64,000 nucleotides of DNA, taken from contig JADJNF010000001.1 of the NCBI GenBank assembly GCA_016714445.1, positions 1,054,001 to 1,118,000 of the forward strand. The letters are read 5' to 3'. The translations under genes and the position numbers were made by a program. Every line of letters starts with the position of its first letter. The stretch's first letter is position 1. Below are positions 34,129 through 43,942 of this stretch, in pieces. Below the pieces are notes generated by a model. The model was not told the origin of the DNA and searched no databases. It worked only from the letters and a program-made list of their open reading frames with translations. The DNA comes from Saprospiraceae bacterium (lineage in GTDB: Bacteria > Bacteroidota > Bacteroidia > Chitinophagales > Saprospiraceae).

Positions 34129-34893
34129 TTATCTGAATGCAGTAGCCAGATTATCTGCCAATTGAGTAATTAATGGCTTCTGATCCAGAGAATGTATCTG
34201 TTGAGTGGATCTGATGTCATAAAGGGACTTACCATTAAAAAACTTTTGCATGTCAATTATAACATCAACATTCGTTTGCTCACTTGCGATAATCTGGATA
34301 TTTTTTTCAAGATTAATTAGCCTGAAAGCATCATCACCACCAAGATGCAATGCAAAACCTGTTTCACTAATAGGTTTTCCTTCAAGAGAAATTTGTCCTT
34401 CTGGCCTGAAAAATATATAGCTTTTCCAGGCAGACCAATATTCGGCAGCACTGCTTAGTATATTTCCTGAATTAAAATCTTTTGGAGCCTTCGCATTGGA
34501 AGCTTCAGGTACCCCAACACCAAATTCTATAGCAGTGAAATTTCCTGATTTTAATCCTTTTACGGTGTATACAAAGCCATTTGCAGGCAATGGTGCTGTG
34601 TGTGCCGCTGTTAGATTAAGATAGTCAATTTCTTTAACAATTAAATTTCCCGAAGACGACTTCAAAGTTATATTTGAAATAAAAAATGAAAGGCGAGTCA
34701 TCAAAAACTTATCATTGGTGACCGGATAATTATACTCTTTAAACATTTCGAAAGGTTGATCACCATACATAAGCTTGAAACGGAGATTTAAATCTCCTGT
34801 TTTTTCAATTTCCATCTTCCCACAAGAAACCAAAGTTAACATTAAGGATGTCAGAAACATCAATCCTACCAGTCTTGAAAAATTCATATTCAA
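34129..34893 (-). CDS. MbnP-family lipoprotein
   Basis: 254 residues with lipobox TLVSCG (Cys24). The body matches the MbnP family: LNLRFKLMYGDQPF, FLMTRLSFFISNITL, and AEYWSAWKSYIFFRPEG, a Trp-rich motif in the same region as the tryptophan that MbnH-type enzymes oxidise to kynurenine in methanotrophs. Such proteins bind copper. It lies 164 nt from the divergent di-heme peroxidase gene, the typical pair. Whether this Trp is modified is inference. Confidence 0.83.
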   Translation of the reverse strand: MNMNFSRLVGLMFLTSLMLTLVSCGKMEIEKTGDLNLRFKLMYGDQPFEMFKEYNYPVTNDKFLMTRLSFFISNITLKSSSGNLIVKEIDYLNLTAAHTAPLPANGFVYTVKGLKSGNFTAIEFGVGVPEASNAKAPKDFNSGNILSSAAEYWSAWKSYIFFRPEGQISLEGKPISETGFALHLGGDDAFRLINLEKNIQIIASEQTNVDVIIDMQKFFNGKSLYDIRSTQQIHSLDQKPLITQLADNLATAFR

Positions 34894-35057
34894 TCACTTT
34901 TATTGTACATATAACAATTAAAAAATGAAAAGTATTTTACAATTGTGGTAAATTATTTAATAAATCTATAGGGGTCAGAATAAAATTGTGTCCTTAGTTT
35001 GGATTTGACCATTCACCAGGAAAAATTCGCTTTTTTTGAGAATAAATTTTATGCACC

Positions 35058-36401
35058 ATGACTCACATCAAAACGGGTTTGATCCTATTTTTGGGATTTG
35101 GCCTACTTCTATCCTGTTCTAAGGATGAAAAAATAATTCAAGGTATTGATTTAGAACTTCAAAGTCTAATAAAAAACGCTTCACCTTCCAGCGATTTGTC
35201 TTATTTTATATTACCAGAATCAGATAATTTTAGTGCTATTCCACAAGACCCAAAAAATCCAATCTCAAAAGAGAAAGTGGCTTTAGGTGGTTTTCTTTTT
35301 CATGAAACTGCTCTCGGTGTGGGTGGAAAAGAATTTTCATCCAGAAAAACATACTCATGTGCATCTTGTCATCACTCAAGTGCAGGCTTTCAATCCGGAA
35401 CTTTTCAGGGAATAGGTGAAGGTGGCACAGGATTCGGAGTGAGAGGCGAACTTAGAAAACCAGTTGCCGGGATGACAAATGTGGATGTCCAATCACTTAA
35501 AACGCCGAGCGTCATGAATGGAGCTTATCAACCCAACCAATTATGGAATGGTCAGTCAGGAGCAACACATTTAAACAATGGCACAAAACCTTTATGGAAA
35601 GAGGGAAGTGATCTGGCGATGAATCATCTAGGCTATGAAGGATTAGAAACTCAAGCTATAAGCGGCTTGGGCGTACACAGACTTACGCTGGATGAAAATA
35701 TCATTAAAATAAGTGCTTACAAAAAATTATTTGATGAAGCTTTTCCTGATAAAAATGCAAGTGAACGTTATTCAAATGAAAATGCCGGGCTTGCTATAGC
35801 GGCTTATCTAAGAACATTATTATCCAATCAAGCTCCTTTCCAAAAATACCTGAGAGGAGAAAATAATGCCCTAAATGAAATTGAAAAAAGAGGGGCTGCA
35901 TTATTTTTTGGGAAGGCCCAGTGTGCAAGTTGCCATACGGGACCTGCATTAAACAGCATGCAATTTAATGCCTTAGGATTGGGAGATCTGGTAGACTGCC
36001 CGGAACCTACTTTAAAAACTGTACAAAACGATCCTGTAAATTTGGGTCGTGGAGGATTTACACAAAATCACGAAGAGTATTATGCATTTAAAGTACCACA
36101 ACTGTACAATTTAAAAGATGTTCAGTTTTATGGTCATGGTTCAAGCAAACGATCCATAAAAGAAATGATTGTCTATAAAAATTTGGCCATAGCAGAAAAT
36201 AAAAATGTTCCTGCATCACATTTAGATCCATTATTTAAGCCGTTGGGTTTAACTGATAAAGAAATAGATGCGCTAACTACATTTATCACTAAATCTCTTT
36301 ATGATCCTAATCTGAGAAGATTCGAACCTCAGCAGTTGCCTTCTGGATTGTGTTTCCCTAACGCAGATGTACAATCCAGAATTGATATGGACTGCTTCTG
36401 A
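35058..36401 (+). CDS. Di-heme cytochrome c peroxidase/MbnH-like lipoprotein
   Basis: 447 residues. Lipobox LLLSCS (Cys20). Two haem-binding motifs: CASCH at 101-105 and CASCH at 289-293. This is the MauG/MbnH/CcpA superfamily layout. The partner gene 34129 codes an MbnP-like protein, so this is probably the enzyme that makes a modified tryptophan there and not a simple peroxidase. It acts in the periplasm. The gene ends at a strong bidirectional terminator. Confidence 0.88.
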   Translation: MTHIKTGLILFLGFGLLLSCSKDEKIIQGIDLELQSLIKNASPSSDLSYFILPESDNFSAIPQDPKNPISKEKVALGGFLFHETALGVGGKEFSSRKTYSCASCHHSSAGFQSGTFQGIGEGGTGFGVRGELRKPVAGMTNVDVQSLKTPSVMNGAYQPNQLWNGQSGATHLNNGTKPLWKEGSDLAMNHLGYEGLETQAISGLGVHRLTLDENIIKISAYKKLFDEAFPDKNASERYSNENAGLAIAAYLRTLLSNQAPFQKYLRGENNALNEIEKRGAALFFGKAQCASCHTGPALNSMQFNALGLGDLVDCPEPTLKTVQNDPVNLGRGGFTQNHEEYYAFKVPQLYNLKDVQFYGHGSSKRSIKEMIVYKNLAIAENKNVPASHLDPLFKPLGLTDKEIDALTTFITKSLYDPNLRRFEPQQLPSGLCFPNADVQSRIDMDCF

Positions 36402-36413
36402 TTTCCGAGCAAA

Positions 36414-36451
36414 AAAAAACTCCTGCACTTCATAATGCAGGAGTTTTTTTA
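36414..36451. terminator. Bidirectional terminator between mbnH-like gene and pruA
   Basis: AAAAACTCCTGCA, loop, TGCAGGAGTTTTTTT. An A run on one side and a T run on the other make it functional in both directions between two convergent genes. Confidence 0.9.
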
Positions 36452-36508
36452 TTTGACTATGTTTAAATAATTTTCTATTGTGTACACATTGAAAAATTAA
36501 ACTTACGC

Positions 36509-38140
36509 TTATTCTTCACCTAAAAAAGGATATTTATAATCTGTTGGTGGTACAAAATTCTCTTTGATTGTCCGGGCAGAAACCCATCTGAAGAGATTTA
36601 GTATTGAGCCGGCTTTATCATTGGTACCTGAAGCTCTTGCTCCCCCAAATGGTTGCTGCCCAACTACAGCTCCTGTTGGTTTATCGTTGATGTAAAAATT
36701 TCCTGCTGCATTTTTTAATTTATCTACTCCAATTTTGAGCGCATATCGATCCTGTGCAAATATGGCTCCTGTGAGTGCATAAGGTCCCGTTTTATCAACC
36801 AATTCAAGCGTTTCTTCATATTTATCATCATCATATGCATAAATGGTCAGCACCGGACCAAACAATTCTTCACACATAGTAACATAATATGGATCCTTAA
36901 CCAATAAAACTGTTGGTTCAATAAAATAACCCTTGCTTTTGTCAAAACCGCCGCCTGAAATAATTTCTACATTTTCATCATTTTTTGCATCAGCTATGAA
37001 GGATGAGATTTTATCAAAAGCCTTCTGATCTATCACAGCATTGATAAAATTACGGAAATCTTCAGGACTTCCCATTTTAAAATCATTGAGATCATCTTGT
37101 AGAAATCCTTTTACATCTTCCCACAGAGACTTTGGTATGTAGGCCCTGGAAGCTGCTGAACATTTTTGGCCCTGAAATTCAAATGCCCCTCTGGATAATG
37201 CTACGGCTACTTGTTTAGGGTGTGCTGATGAATGTGCAATTACAAAATCTTTTCCTCCTGTCTCGCCTACAAGTCTGGGATAAGTTTTATATTTTGCAAT
37301 GTTTTCGCCAATGGTCTTCCATATTCTTTGAAAAACTCCGGTACTTCCTGTAAAGTGAATTCCTGCAAAATCAGGGTGATTAAATATCACTTCTCCAGCG
37401 GTAGGACCATCCACGTACACCAGATTAATCACTCCGGGTGGTAAACCAGCTTCTTCATAGATTTCCATTATTACGGCTGCTGAATAAATCTGAGTCTCTG
37501 CTGGTTTCCAGACCACCGTATTTCCCAACATTGCAGGAGCTCCACAAAGATTACCAGCTATGGAAGTAAAATTAAAAGGAGTAAGTGCAAAGATAAATCC
37601 TTCTAAAGGCCTGTATTCCAATCTGTTCCAAATACCTCGTACGCTCTCAGGTTGCTGTGCATACATTTCGGTCATGTATTGCACATTAAATCTAAAAAAA
37701 TCCGCCAACTCACAAACAGCATCAATCTCGGACTGATAAATATTTTTTGATTGACCAAGCATAGTAGCTGCATTCATTTTTGCCCTGTATGGTCCTGCCA
37801 GCAAATCTGCTGCTTTCAAAAAAATGGCCGCACGATCCTGCCACGGCATTTCCTCCCAATTCTTTTTGGCTGATAGTGCAGCATCTATCGCCTGGACTAC
37901 ATGATTGCTGTCTCCCTGAGAATATGTCCCTAAAACGTGACTTATCTCATGAGGTGGGTGAATTTCTTTTTTGTGATTTGTAAATACTTTTTTACCACCT
38001 ATAAACATTGGAATATCAACAGTTTTGCTTTTCAATTCCTCAATCATGGACTTTACTTCCTTTCTTTCGATAGATCCCGGAGCATAAGAAAGGACTGTTT
38101 CATTTTCAGGTGCAGGTACTTTAAAAAATGCATTTGACAT
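36509..38140 (-). CDS. pruA: 1-pyrroline-5-carboxylate dehydrogenase
   Basis: 543 residues, the usual length of the Bacteroidota single-domain enzyme. It oxidises glutamate semialdehyde to glutamate in proline degradation, using NAD+. Motifs: LTPFNFTSIAGNL, HFTGSTGVF, LVGETGGKDF (catalytic Glu) and FQGQKCSAASRAY (catalytic Cys). No proline dehydrogenase is adjacent. Downstream coaD lies beyond its 5' end on the same strand with an 18-nt gap, so coaD-pruA may share a transcript. Confidence 0.94.
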   Translation of the reverse strand: MSNAFFKVPAPENETVLSYAPGSIERKEVKSMIEELKSKTVDIPMFIGGKKVFTNHKKEIHPPHEISHVLGTYSQGDSNHVVQAIDAALSAKKNWEEMPWQDRAAIFLKAADLLAGPYRAKMNAATMLGQSKNIYQSEIDAVCELADFFRFNVQYMTEMYAQQPESVRGIWNRLEYRPLEGFIFALTPFNFTSIAGNLCGAPAMLGNTVVWKPAETQIYSAAVIMEIYEEAGLPPGVINLVYVDGPTAGEVIFNHPDFAGIHFTGSTGVFQRIWKTIGENIAKYKTYPRLVGETGGKDFVIAHSSAHPKQVAVALSRGAFEFQGQKCSAASRAYIPKSLWEDVKGFLQDDLNDFKMGSPEDFRNFINAVIDQKAFDKISSFIADAKNDENVEIISGGGFDKSKGYFIEPTVLLVKDPYYVTMCEELFGPVLTIYAYDDDKYEETLELVDKTGPYALTGAIFAQDRYALKIGVDKLKNAAGNFYINDKPTGAVVGQQPFGGARASGTNDKAGSILNLFRWVSARTIKENFVPPTDYKYPFLGEE

Positions 38141-38158
38141 AATAAAATATAATTTTGG

Positions 38159-38632
38159 TTAAGGATATATAATTAATTCTCGGGTAATCACTTCAGGGAC
38201 AAAAGGCGATACATTTCCTTTTCCTTTAATAATTTCCCGTACTATTGTCGAACTGATGTGTGAAAATTCAGGTTGGCTGATTAAAAAAATCGTTTCAATA
38301 TCTTTTCCAATAATTGTGTTCAATTGGCTGATTGTTTTTTCATAGTCAAAATCAGAAGCATTTCTCAAACCCCTGATGAGATAGTGTGCATTTCTTTCTT
38401 CACAAAACCGGACAGTCAGACCTTCAAAATAGGCAACTTCAACTTTTTTATCATCCTTGAATACTTCACGCAGCCAGGACAACCTTTTTTCAAGTGGGAA
38501 AAGTGTACTTTTCTGATTATTTACACCCACCGCAACTATTATTCTGCTAAATAATGGAACTGCTCTTCTTACCAAATCTATATGGCCTAAAGTGATCGGA
38601 TCAAAAGATCCCGGGAATACGGCAACATTCAT
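38159..38632 (-). CDS. coaD: Phosphopantetheine adenylyltransferase
   Basis: 157 residues, the standard size. FPGSFDPITLGHIDLVRRA is the HxGH (TLGH) nucleotidyltransferase signature; RGLRNASDFDYE and ISSTIVREI complete the family pattern. It adenylates 4'-phosphopantetheine in CoA synthesis. It is 18 nt upstream of pruA on the same strand, with no functional link evident. Confidence 0.95.
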   Translation of the reverse strand: MNVAVFPGSFDPITLGHIDLVRRAVPLFSRIIVAVGVNNQKSTLFPLEKRLSWLREVFKDDKKVEVAYFEGLTVRFCEERNAHYLIRGLRNASDFDYEKTISQLNTIIGKDIETIFLISQPEFSHISSTIVREIIKGKGNVSPFVPEVITRELIIYP

Positions 38633-38853
38633 ATTACAATTACATCATTGACATGCAAAGTAACGACAAATATATTTCAGGACACAATTAAAAAATGAAA
38701 ATCAATATATTTAGGTTAAATAAATCATCCATAGAAGTAATTTATATTAACAATTTCTAAAGTGATATCTAAAATAGGATAGCTTGAGATTTCACAATAA
38801 TGTCATTAAAATATAATTTTAATTGATTGTTTCAAATAAAATAGAATAAAAAA

Positions 38854-38876
38854 AAACTCTGACGTGATCAGAGTTT
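38854..38876 (-). terminator. Terminator after the LytTR regulator
   Basis: On the minus strand AAACTCTGA, loop TCACG, TCAGAGTTT followed by a T run. It lies about 200 nt past the stop of the regulator gene at 39080. The surrounding 38.64-39.08 kb has no other feature. Confidence 0.75.
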
Positions 38877-39079
38877 CTTTATTAACAACGGGTAAACATC
38901 AAAATCAAATTGATAAGAGACAATCAACAAAATATTGATGTAATAGTTTCGGCATTGCATCAATGCCTATCATTCACCATAATCAAAGGGTCATATGTCT
39001 GCCTGTAAAGATAAACATACTCAGGTTCAATGATGAACATTTGCAGAATTCGGTTTGTAAAAGTCAGAATTCGGTAATT

Positions 39080-39841
39080 TCATTGAGGAAAATCCAGGAA
39101 TTTTAAAAATTCTTCTTTACGTCTTCGTGATATTTTCAGCTTAATATCATCAATCAATGTCACTATATATCCTTCTCTATGATATATTGCTTTAATGTAT
39201 TTGATATTAATAATGAATGAATTGTGTATTCTAAAAAAGCCAAAGATTTTTAATTGTTCTTCAAATTCCTTAAGGTGACGCGTAGAAATGATCTCTCTTT
39301 TATTTATTAATACGATTTTTGAGTAGTAATTGATGGATTGTATAAACAAAATTTCACTGCTTGATATTATTTCAGAACCGTCTTCTGTATATACTTTTAC
39401 AAAACCATTATTATTTGAACCATTATGAGACGTTCCATTATCTGAAGAGTGACCCGGACTATTTTTTAACTTTCTATATTCAAGTTTTTCTTTAACTTTG
39501 TTTAGCGCTTCTCTCATCTCTTCTAAATCTACAGGTTTAAGTAGATAATCAACGGCAGACGTCCTGAATGCTTTTGCAGCATATTGATTAAATGCTGTAA
39601 TAAAGATAACTTCAAAAGAAGGGGAATCAAACATGTTAAGGAGATCAAGTCCTGTACCGACGCCAAGTTCCACGTCGAGAAATAAAAGATTAGGATTATT
39701 TTGATGAATTAATTCGAAAGCTTCATTAATTGACTCCGCTTCTCCGACCACATTTACTTCGGGAAAATAATCTTTTATTATTACAGAAAGAGTTTCTCTA
39801 CTGGGTTTTTCGTCATCAATTATTAAAGCATTGAGTTTCAT
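39080..39841 (-). CDS. LytTR-family response regulator
   Basis: 253 residues. The receiver domain has NALIIDDEKPSRE, LLFLDVELG (phospho-accepting Asp) and YLLKPV. A polar linker of Ser, Asn and Gly (about residues 128-148) joins a LytTR DNA-binding domain with EFEEQLKIFGFFRIHNSFIIN. The partner kinase is not next to it; 39842-40310 is empty. Targets unknown. LytTR regulators bind imperfect direct repeats. Confidence 0.92.
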   Translation of the reverse strand: MKLNALIIDDEKPSRETLSVIIKDYFPEVNVVGEAESINEAFELIHQNNPNLLFLDVELGVGTGLDLLNMFDSPSFEVIFITAFNQYAAKAFRTSAVDYLLKPVDLEEMREALNKVKEKLEYRKLKNSPGHSSDNGTSHNGSNNNGFVKVYTEDGSEIISSSEILFIQSINYYSKIVLINKREIISTRHLKEFEEQLKIFGFFRIHNSFIINIKYIKAIYHREGYIVTLIDDIKLKISRRRKEEFLKFLDFPQ

Positions 39842-40310
39842 AAAATATTAAATTCACCTTTCTAAATAATGCAATAAAACGACATTAGTTGCCACAATAA
39901 TAAGCATAGTATCTATTACACCAAATATATTCAAACATTAATTTGAAATTATTACATATTTAGTCGTTTCCTTCATTATCTTAAAAATAATTATTCCTTA
40001 TAACGAGAATGCTAAGATTTTATTTCACACAGATGAGGTTAGGCAAAAAATTGGAATAATGGCAGAGATATCGGAGGTTTAAAATTGTTAGAATAGCTAA
40101 GTCTTTCGAATGGTTAAGATACTGAAATTTTGTTCATGTCATTTCAGACACTAAAGAAGTCACTTTCCCACCCCTTTAAAGTATTTTTGTTTATAAACCA
40201 ATATCCATATAAAAATTCGAAAATAGCATAGTCAACCTAAAGAACAGATATTTTCAAAGTATAACCCACAAAAAAAAGAGCTCAAATTTTCATTTGAACT
40301 CTTTTGTTGT
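39842..40310. other. Intergenic region upstream of the tRNAs
   Basis: About 470 nt of AT-rich sequence. A hairpin AGAGCTCAAAT ... ATTTGAACTCTTT at 40278-40304 lies just beyond the tRNA-Pro 3' end and may be its terminator on the minus strand. Nothing else is evident. Confidence 0.45.
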
Positions 40311-40384
40311 CGGGGCGGCAGGATTCGAACCTGCGACCCCCTGGTCCCAAACCAGGTACGCTAACCGGACTGCGCTACGCCCCG
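40311..40384 (-). tRNA. tRNA-Pro (TGG)
   Basis: 74 nt cloverleaf on the minus strand: acceptor CGGGGCG/CGCCCCG, D arm with AGTCCGGTTAGCG, anticodon loop TTTGGGA (TGG) and TTCGAAT T-loop. CCA not encoded. Confidence 0.95.
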
Positions 40385-40411
40385 CTCATATAATACTTTC
40401 TACCAGAACAG

Positions 40412-40498
40412 CGGTGGAGGGGGGATTCGAACCCCCGGTACCGTTTCCAGTACGACAGTTTAGCAAACTGTTGGTTTAAGCCACTCACCCACCCCACC
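40412..40498 (-). tRNA. tRNA-Ser (GCT)
   Basis: 87 nt with the long variable arm typical of tRNA-Ser (TACTGGAAACGGTA). Acceptor GGTGGGG pairs with CTCCACC; anticodon loop TTTGCTAAA has GCT; T-loop TTCGAAT. CCA not encoded. Confidence 0.93.
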
Positions 40499-40693
40499 AT
40501 GGAGAATAATTCATATGCTTTATACCAAAAAACTCTTTCAGAAAAAGAGAAATGAGTTTAGTATTTTAACCTTTGTGGATTGCTATTCTTTAAAAGCGAC
40601 GCAAAGATATTATTCTGATTGTTAATACACAAGATTTATTGCAAAATAATTAATAAAAAAATCTAATGTATTGGTTTCTAATTGTTTAACAAG

Positions 40694-40768
40694 TGAGACA
40701 TACTGGACTCGAACCAGTGACCCCTACCCTGTCAAGGTAGTGCTCTAAACCAACTGAGCTAATATCTC
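40694..40768 (-). tRNA. tRNA-Val (GAC)
   Basis: 75 nt. Acceptor GAGATAT/ATGTCTC with wobble pairs, anticodon stem CTACC/GGTAG, loop TTGACAG giving GAC, T-loop TTCGAGT. Its 5' end is only 6 nt from the stop of the upstream thioredoxin gene, so it may be processed from that message. Confidence 0.92.
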
Positions 40769-40774
40769 TTATTT

Positions 40775-41254
40775 TTATAAAGATTGTAATTCTGCCATTA
40801 ACTGTGCCGGCTCTTTATATCCAGGAGAAACAGTAATCGGTTCCAGTTTTTCGTTTAAATAAACGAGACTTGGATAACTCATTCTGTTTTGTAACAATTC
40901 AAGTCCTAGTGTATTGATTCCATTTCTACCCATGGGCTCCCAATTATACGTCTTTCCTTTGTAAGTTACAGGTTCCTTTTGCTCCGCATTAAATTTTACA
41001 ACATGAAAATTCTCATTCAGATATTTTATAAGTGCAGGATCAGTAAATGTCTTTTTATCCATGACCTTACACCAGCCGCACCAGTCTGTATACACATCTA
41101 CCAAAAATTTCTTTTTATTGGATTGTGATCCGAATTCGCTAGCCTGCTCGATAGTAAGCCAGGTAAGTTCACCATCTTTAGTATTACTTTTGCTTCCATC
41201 TTTACAACCTGCAAAAGAAAAAACCAAAAATGCAATAATTACAATATTTCTCAT
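40775..41254 (-). CDS. Thioredoxin-fold lipoprotein
   Basis: 159 residues. Lipobox FSFAGC (Cys17). The redox motif WCGWC lies in VDVYTDWCGWCKVMDKKTF, like the DUF255/thioredoxin_7 group. The enzyme would reduce or form disulfides in the periplasm. It is 51 nt downstream of dnaA on the same strand. Confidence 0.88.
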   Translation of the reverse strand: MRNIVIIAFLVFSFAGCKDGSKSNTKDGELTWLTIEQASEFGSQSNKKKFLVDVYTDWCGWCKVMDKKTFTDPALIKYLNENFHVVKFNAEQKEPVTYKGKTYNWEPMGRNGINTLGLELLQNRMSYPSLVYLNEKLEPITVSPGYKEPAQLMAELQSL

Positions 41255-41305
41255 TATATCAAAAAACGTTTAGGGGTGCAAATATATAAATTTTTTAATA
41301 ACTAC

Positions 41306-42712
41306 TTAAATATTCACTAAAGTTGTCTTAACTTTTTTTACCAAAGCATTGACTTTGTCCTTAAATAACAAGTCTGTGTCCATCATGTCCTGAACTGCTT
41401 TAAGTGAGTGTATTACAGTGCTGTGATCTCTGCCGCCAAAGGAATCCCCGATCATCTTAAGCGAACTGTTGGTATAATTTTTTGCAAGATACATGGACAA
41501 TTGTCGTGCCATTACAATATCTCTCATTCTGGTTTTGGAGTGTAGCTTTTCAACTGGTACGTCAAAATGTTTGGCAACCAAAATTTTAATATTGTCTACA
41601 GACACTTCTCTGTCAACATGTGAAACAAACTGTCTCACGACGTCCTTAACCAATTTCATATCAATGGTTCTTCTGTTTAAAGAAGACTGCGCTACCAGTG
41701 AAATCACTACTCCTTCTAGCTCTCTTATGTTATTTTTTATATGATTGCATATATATTCTTTCACATCATCTGTCAATGTGAAATTTTCTTTTGCAAGTTT
41801 TTTGTCCAGAATCTTAATTCTTGTTTCAAAATCCGGAATCTTAAGGTCTGCTACAAGTCCCCACTTAAATCTGGAAATTAATCTTGCTTCCACTTCCAGC
41901 AGGTCTTTTGGTGCTCTGTCAGAAGTTAAGATGATTTGTTTGCCGGATTGATGGAGTTGGTTGAATATATTAAAAAATATTTCCTGGGTTTTGGGTCTGT
42001 TTGCCAGAAACTGAATATCATCAATGATCAAAACGTCGATCATCTGATAAAAATTCATGAAATCATTTACACTATTTGACTTGATCGCCTGAATAACCTG
42101 ATTTGTGAATTTTTCTGTTGTTACATACAATACTTGTTTATCAGTAAACCGCTTCAGGATTTCATTGCCAATGGCTTGGGCAAGGTGTGTTTTTCCTAAG
42201 CCTACATCTCCATAAATTACCAAAGGATTAAATGCTGTACCTCCTGGTTTTTTAGCTATTGCCAAACCAGCAGATCCGGGAAATCTGTTACATTCACCTT
42301 CTACAAAATTGTCAAAAGTATATGCTGGGTTAAGTTGTGAATCTATTTTTATCTTACGTATTCCGGGAATAACAAAAGGATTCAATATTTTTTGCTCTTC
42401 CGTTTCGTGTTTGGCAGGTTTTTTTGTTACATCAGAAGTTGTACCTATCAAACGATGATTTTCGACCATAATCTGATACTCCAATGTCCCGTTAAACCCA
42501 AGTTCTTTCTTCACAGCTTTTTTCAGCACATCTACATAATGTTCTTCAAGCCATTCATAAAAAAACTTATTTGGCACTTGAATTGTGAGCACTTCTTCAG
42601 TTAGTTTTACAGGTTTAATCGGTTCAAACCATGTTTTAAAAGGTTGTGCATCTATACTTTTCCTTATTATATTGAGACAGTTATTCCAGACAAGTATATG
42701 ATCCTTTATCAT
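41306..42712 (-). CDS. dnaA: Chromosomal replication initiator DnaA
   Basis: 468 residues. Walker A GDVGLGKTHLAQAIG, Walker B VLIIDDIQFLA, arginine finger region LISRFKWGLV, and the domain IV DnaA signature SFGGRDHSTVIHS. The N-terminal domain I is the short Bacteroidota type. No canonical TTATNCACA boxes are visible in 42713-43019, so oriC is not evident here. The transcript probably continues into the thioredoxin gene. Confidence 0.96.
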   Translation of the reverse strand: MIKDHILVWNNCLNIIRKSIDAQPFKTWFEPIKPVKLTEEVLTIQVPNKFFYEWLEEHYVDVLKKAVKKELGFNGTLEYQIMVENHRLIGTTSDVTKKPAKHETEEQKILNPFVIPGIRKIKIDSQLNPAYTFDNFVEGECNRFPGSAGLAIAKKPGGTAFNPLVIYGDVGLGKTHLAQAIGNEILKRFTDKQVLYVTTEKFTNQVIQAIKSNSVNDFMNFYQMIDVLIIDDIQFLANRPKTQEIFFNIFNQLHQSGKQIILTSDRAPKDLLEVEARLISRFKWGLVADLKIPDFETRIKILDKKLAKENFTLTDDVKEYICNHIKNNIRELEGVVISLVAQSSLNRRTIDMKLVKDVVRQFVSHVDREVSVDNIKILVAKHFDVPVEKLHSKTRMRDIVMARQLSMYLAKNYTNSSLKMIGDSFGGRDHSTVIHSLKAVQDMMDTDLLFKDKVNALVKKVKTTLVNI

Positions 42713-43019
42713 TCTAAGTATTAAATATGTATTTTAAAAAAGTTCAGCCCAGCTAATCGGTATATTGGTATTTTGATCAGCACTTCAAATCCTTCTTCAC
42801 TTTAGGATCTATATTTTGGGAACGGTGCAAAAGTGATACTTTTTTTGCTAATAAAAAAGTTAATAGGATATATTTTTATTTTTTTTGTCAAATCATAAAA
42901 TTCAGAGTATCAATAATATAGATACATTTTTTTACCCTGCAATACTCCCTGTAAATCAGATAATTAAATCTAATGCTTATTACTAATTGATAACTATTTG
43001 ATAATATTAGAAGTTACAA
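42713..43019. other. dnaA upstream region
   Basis: About 300 nt, AT-rich, between the dnaA start and the stop of the nucleotidase gene. TATCACTTTTG on the minus strand near 42823-42833 could hold a weak promoter box. No DnaA boxes, iterons or genes. Confidence 0.4.
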
Positions 43020-43940
43020 TCAAGTGCCTACTACCAGATTTTTACAGGTGATGCAAGTACCCTTTTTATTTCTCTCAAAGAACACATCCAGTCGCCCGAG
43101 AATGATACCTGCCCAGCCTACCTGATTGATCAAAACAGGTTTACCCGCTTTGTTCATCAACCTTTCCGGCTCTTTCATAAAAGTGTGTGTATGCCCACCA
43201 ATAATTAAATCAATATTAGCACTACTTTGGGCAAGTACTCTATCAGATACCTTATTTTCTTCATATTTATAACCCAAATGCGAAAGACATATCACAAAAT
43301 CACATTTTTCTTCTTCCTTCAGGTAAGTCGCCCATCTATTCGCAGCAATTAATGGGTCTTCATACACTGTGGCCTTATACAACGATGCAGGAACCAATCC
43401 TTTTAGTTCTATCCCAAGTCCAAAAACTCCGATTTTTACACCTCCCTTTTTGAAGATTTTAAATGGTTTTGTTTTCCCATTCAAAATGGTATCATTAAAA
43501 TTATAGTTGGATATTAACAATGGAAAATTTGCGTTGATAAGTTGTCTTTCCAGTCCATCGATGCCGCCGTCAAAATCGTGATTTCCAATGGTGGCAGCAT
43601 CATATCCCAATTCTGACATCAACTTCATCTCAACTTCACCACCAAAAAAATTAAAATATGGAGTCCCCTGAAATATGTCACCTGCATCCAGTAATAATAC
43701 ATTATCTTGCTCTTGTCTGATCCGACTGATCAAAGTTGAACGTTTAGCAACTCCACCTAAACCTTCATTACGGCTGCCATCCATAGGAAATGGCTCAATA
43801 CGGCTATGGACATCATTGGTGTGAAGGATAGTGAGTTTGGTTATCTCCGGTTCTGAAGCTCCTGCCAGCATTGGATAAGCTCCGGTGGTTAAGAGTAAAC
43901 CGGAATAGGTAGTATTTTTTATAAAACTTCGTCTGTCCAT
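43020..43940 (-). CDS. 5'-nucleotidase, metallophosphatase domain protein
   Basis: 306 residues. A twin-arginine-like start, MDRRSFIKNT, precedes a hydrophobic stretch, so Tat export is likely. Metal-binding motifs: TILHTNDVHSR, LLLDAGDIFQGTPYF, TIGNHDFDGG, LSHLGYK and GGHTHTF. This is only the N-terminal half of a typical 5'-nucleotidase; the C-terminal domain is coded by the gene directly upstream. The two together would release nucleosides in the periplasm. Confidence 0.88.
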   Translation of the reverse strand: MDRRSFIKNTTYSGLLLTTGAYPMLAGASEPEITKLTILHTNDVHSRIEPFPMDGSRNEGLGGVAKRSTLISRIRQEQDNVLLLDAGDIFQGTPYFNFFGGEVEMKLMSELGYDAATIGNHDFDGGIDGLERQLINANFPLLISNYNFNDTILNGKTKPFKIFKKGGVKIGVFGLGIELKGLVPASLYKATVYEDPLIAANRWATYLKEEEKCDFVICLSHLGYKYEENKVSDRVLAQSSANIDLIIGGHTHTFMKEPERLMNKAGKPVLINQVGWAGIILGRLDVFFERNKKGTCITCKNLVVGT

Positions 43941-43942
43941 GT

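Noticed and set aside
40294..40479. Plus-strand frame with GAAGFEPATP
   Set aside because: It runs across the tRNA-Pro and tRNA-Ser genes; this translated tRNA sequence is a well-known spurious product.
42713..43019. oriC next to dnaA
   Set aside because: No TTATNCACA-type DnaA boxes or repeat cluster is visible in the intergenic region.
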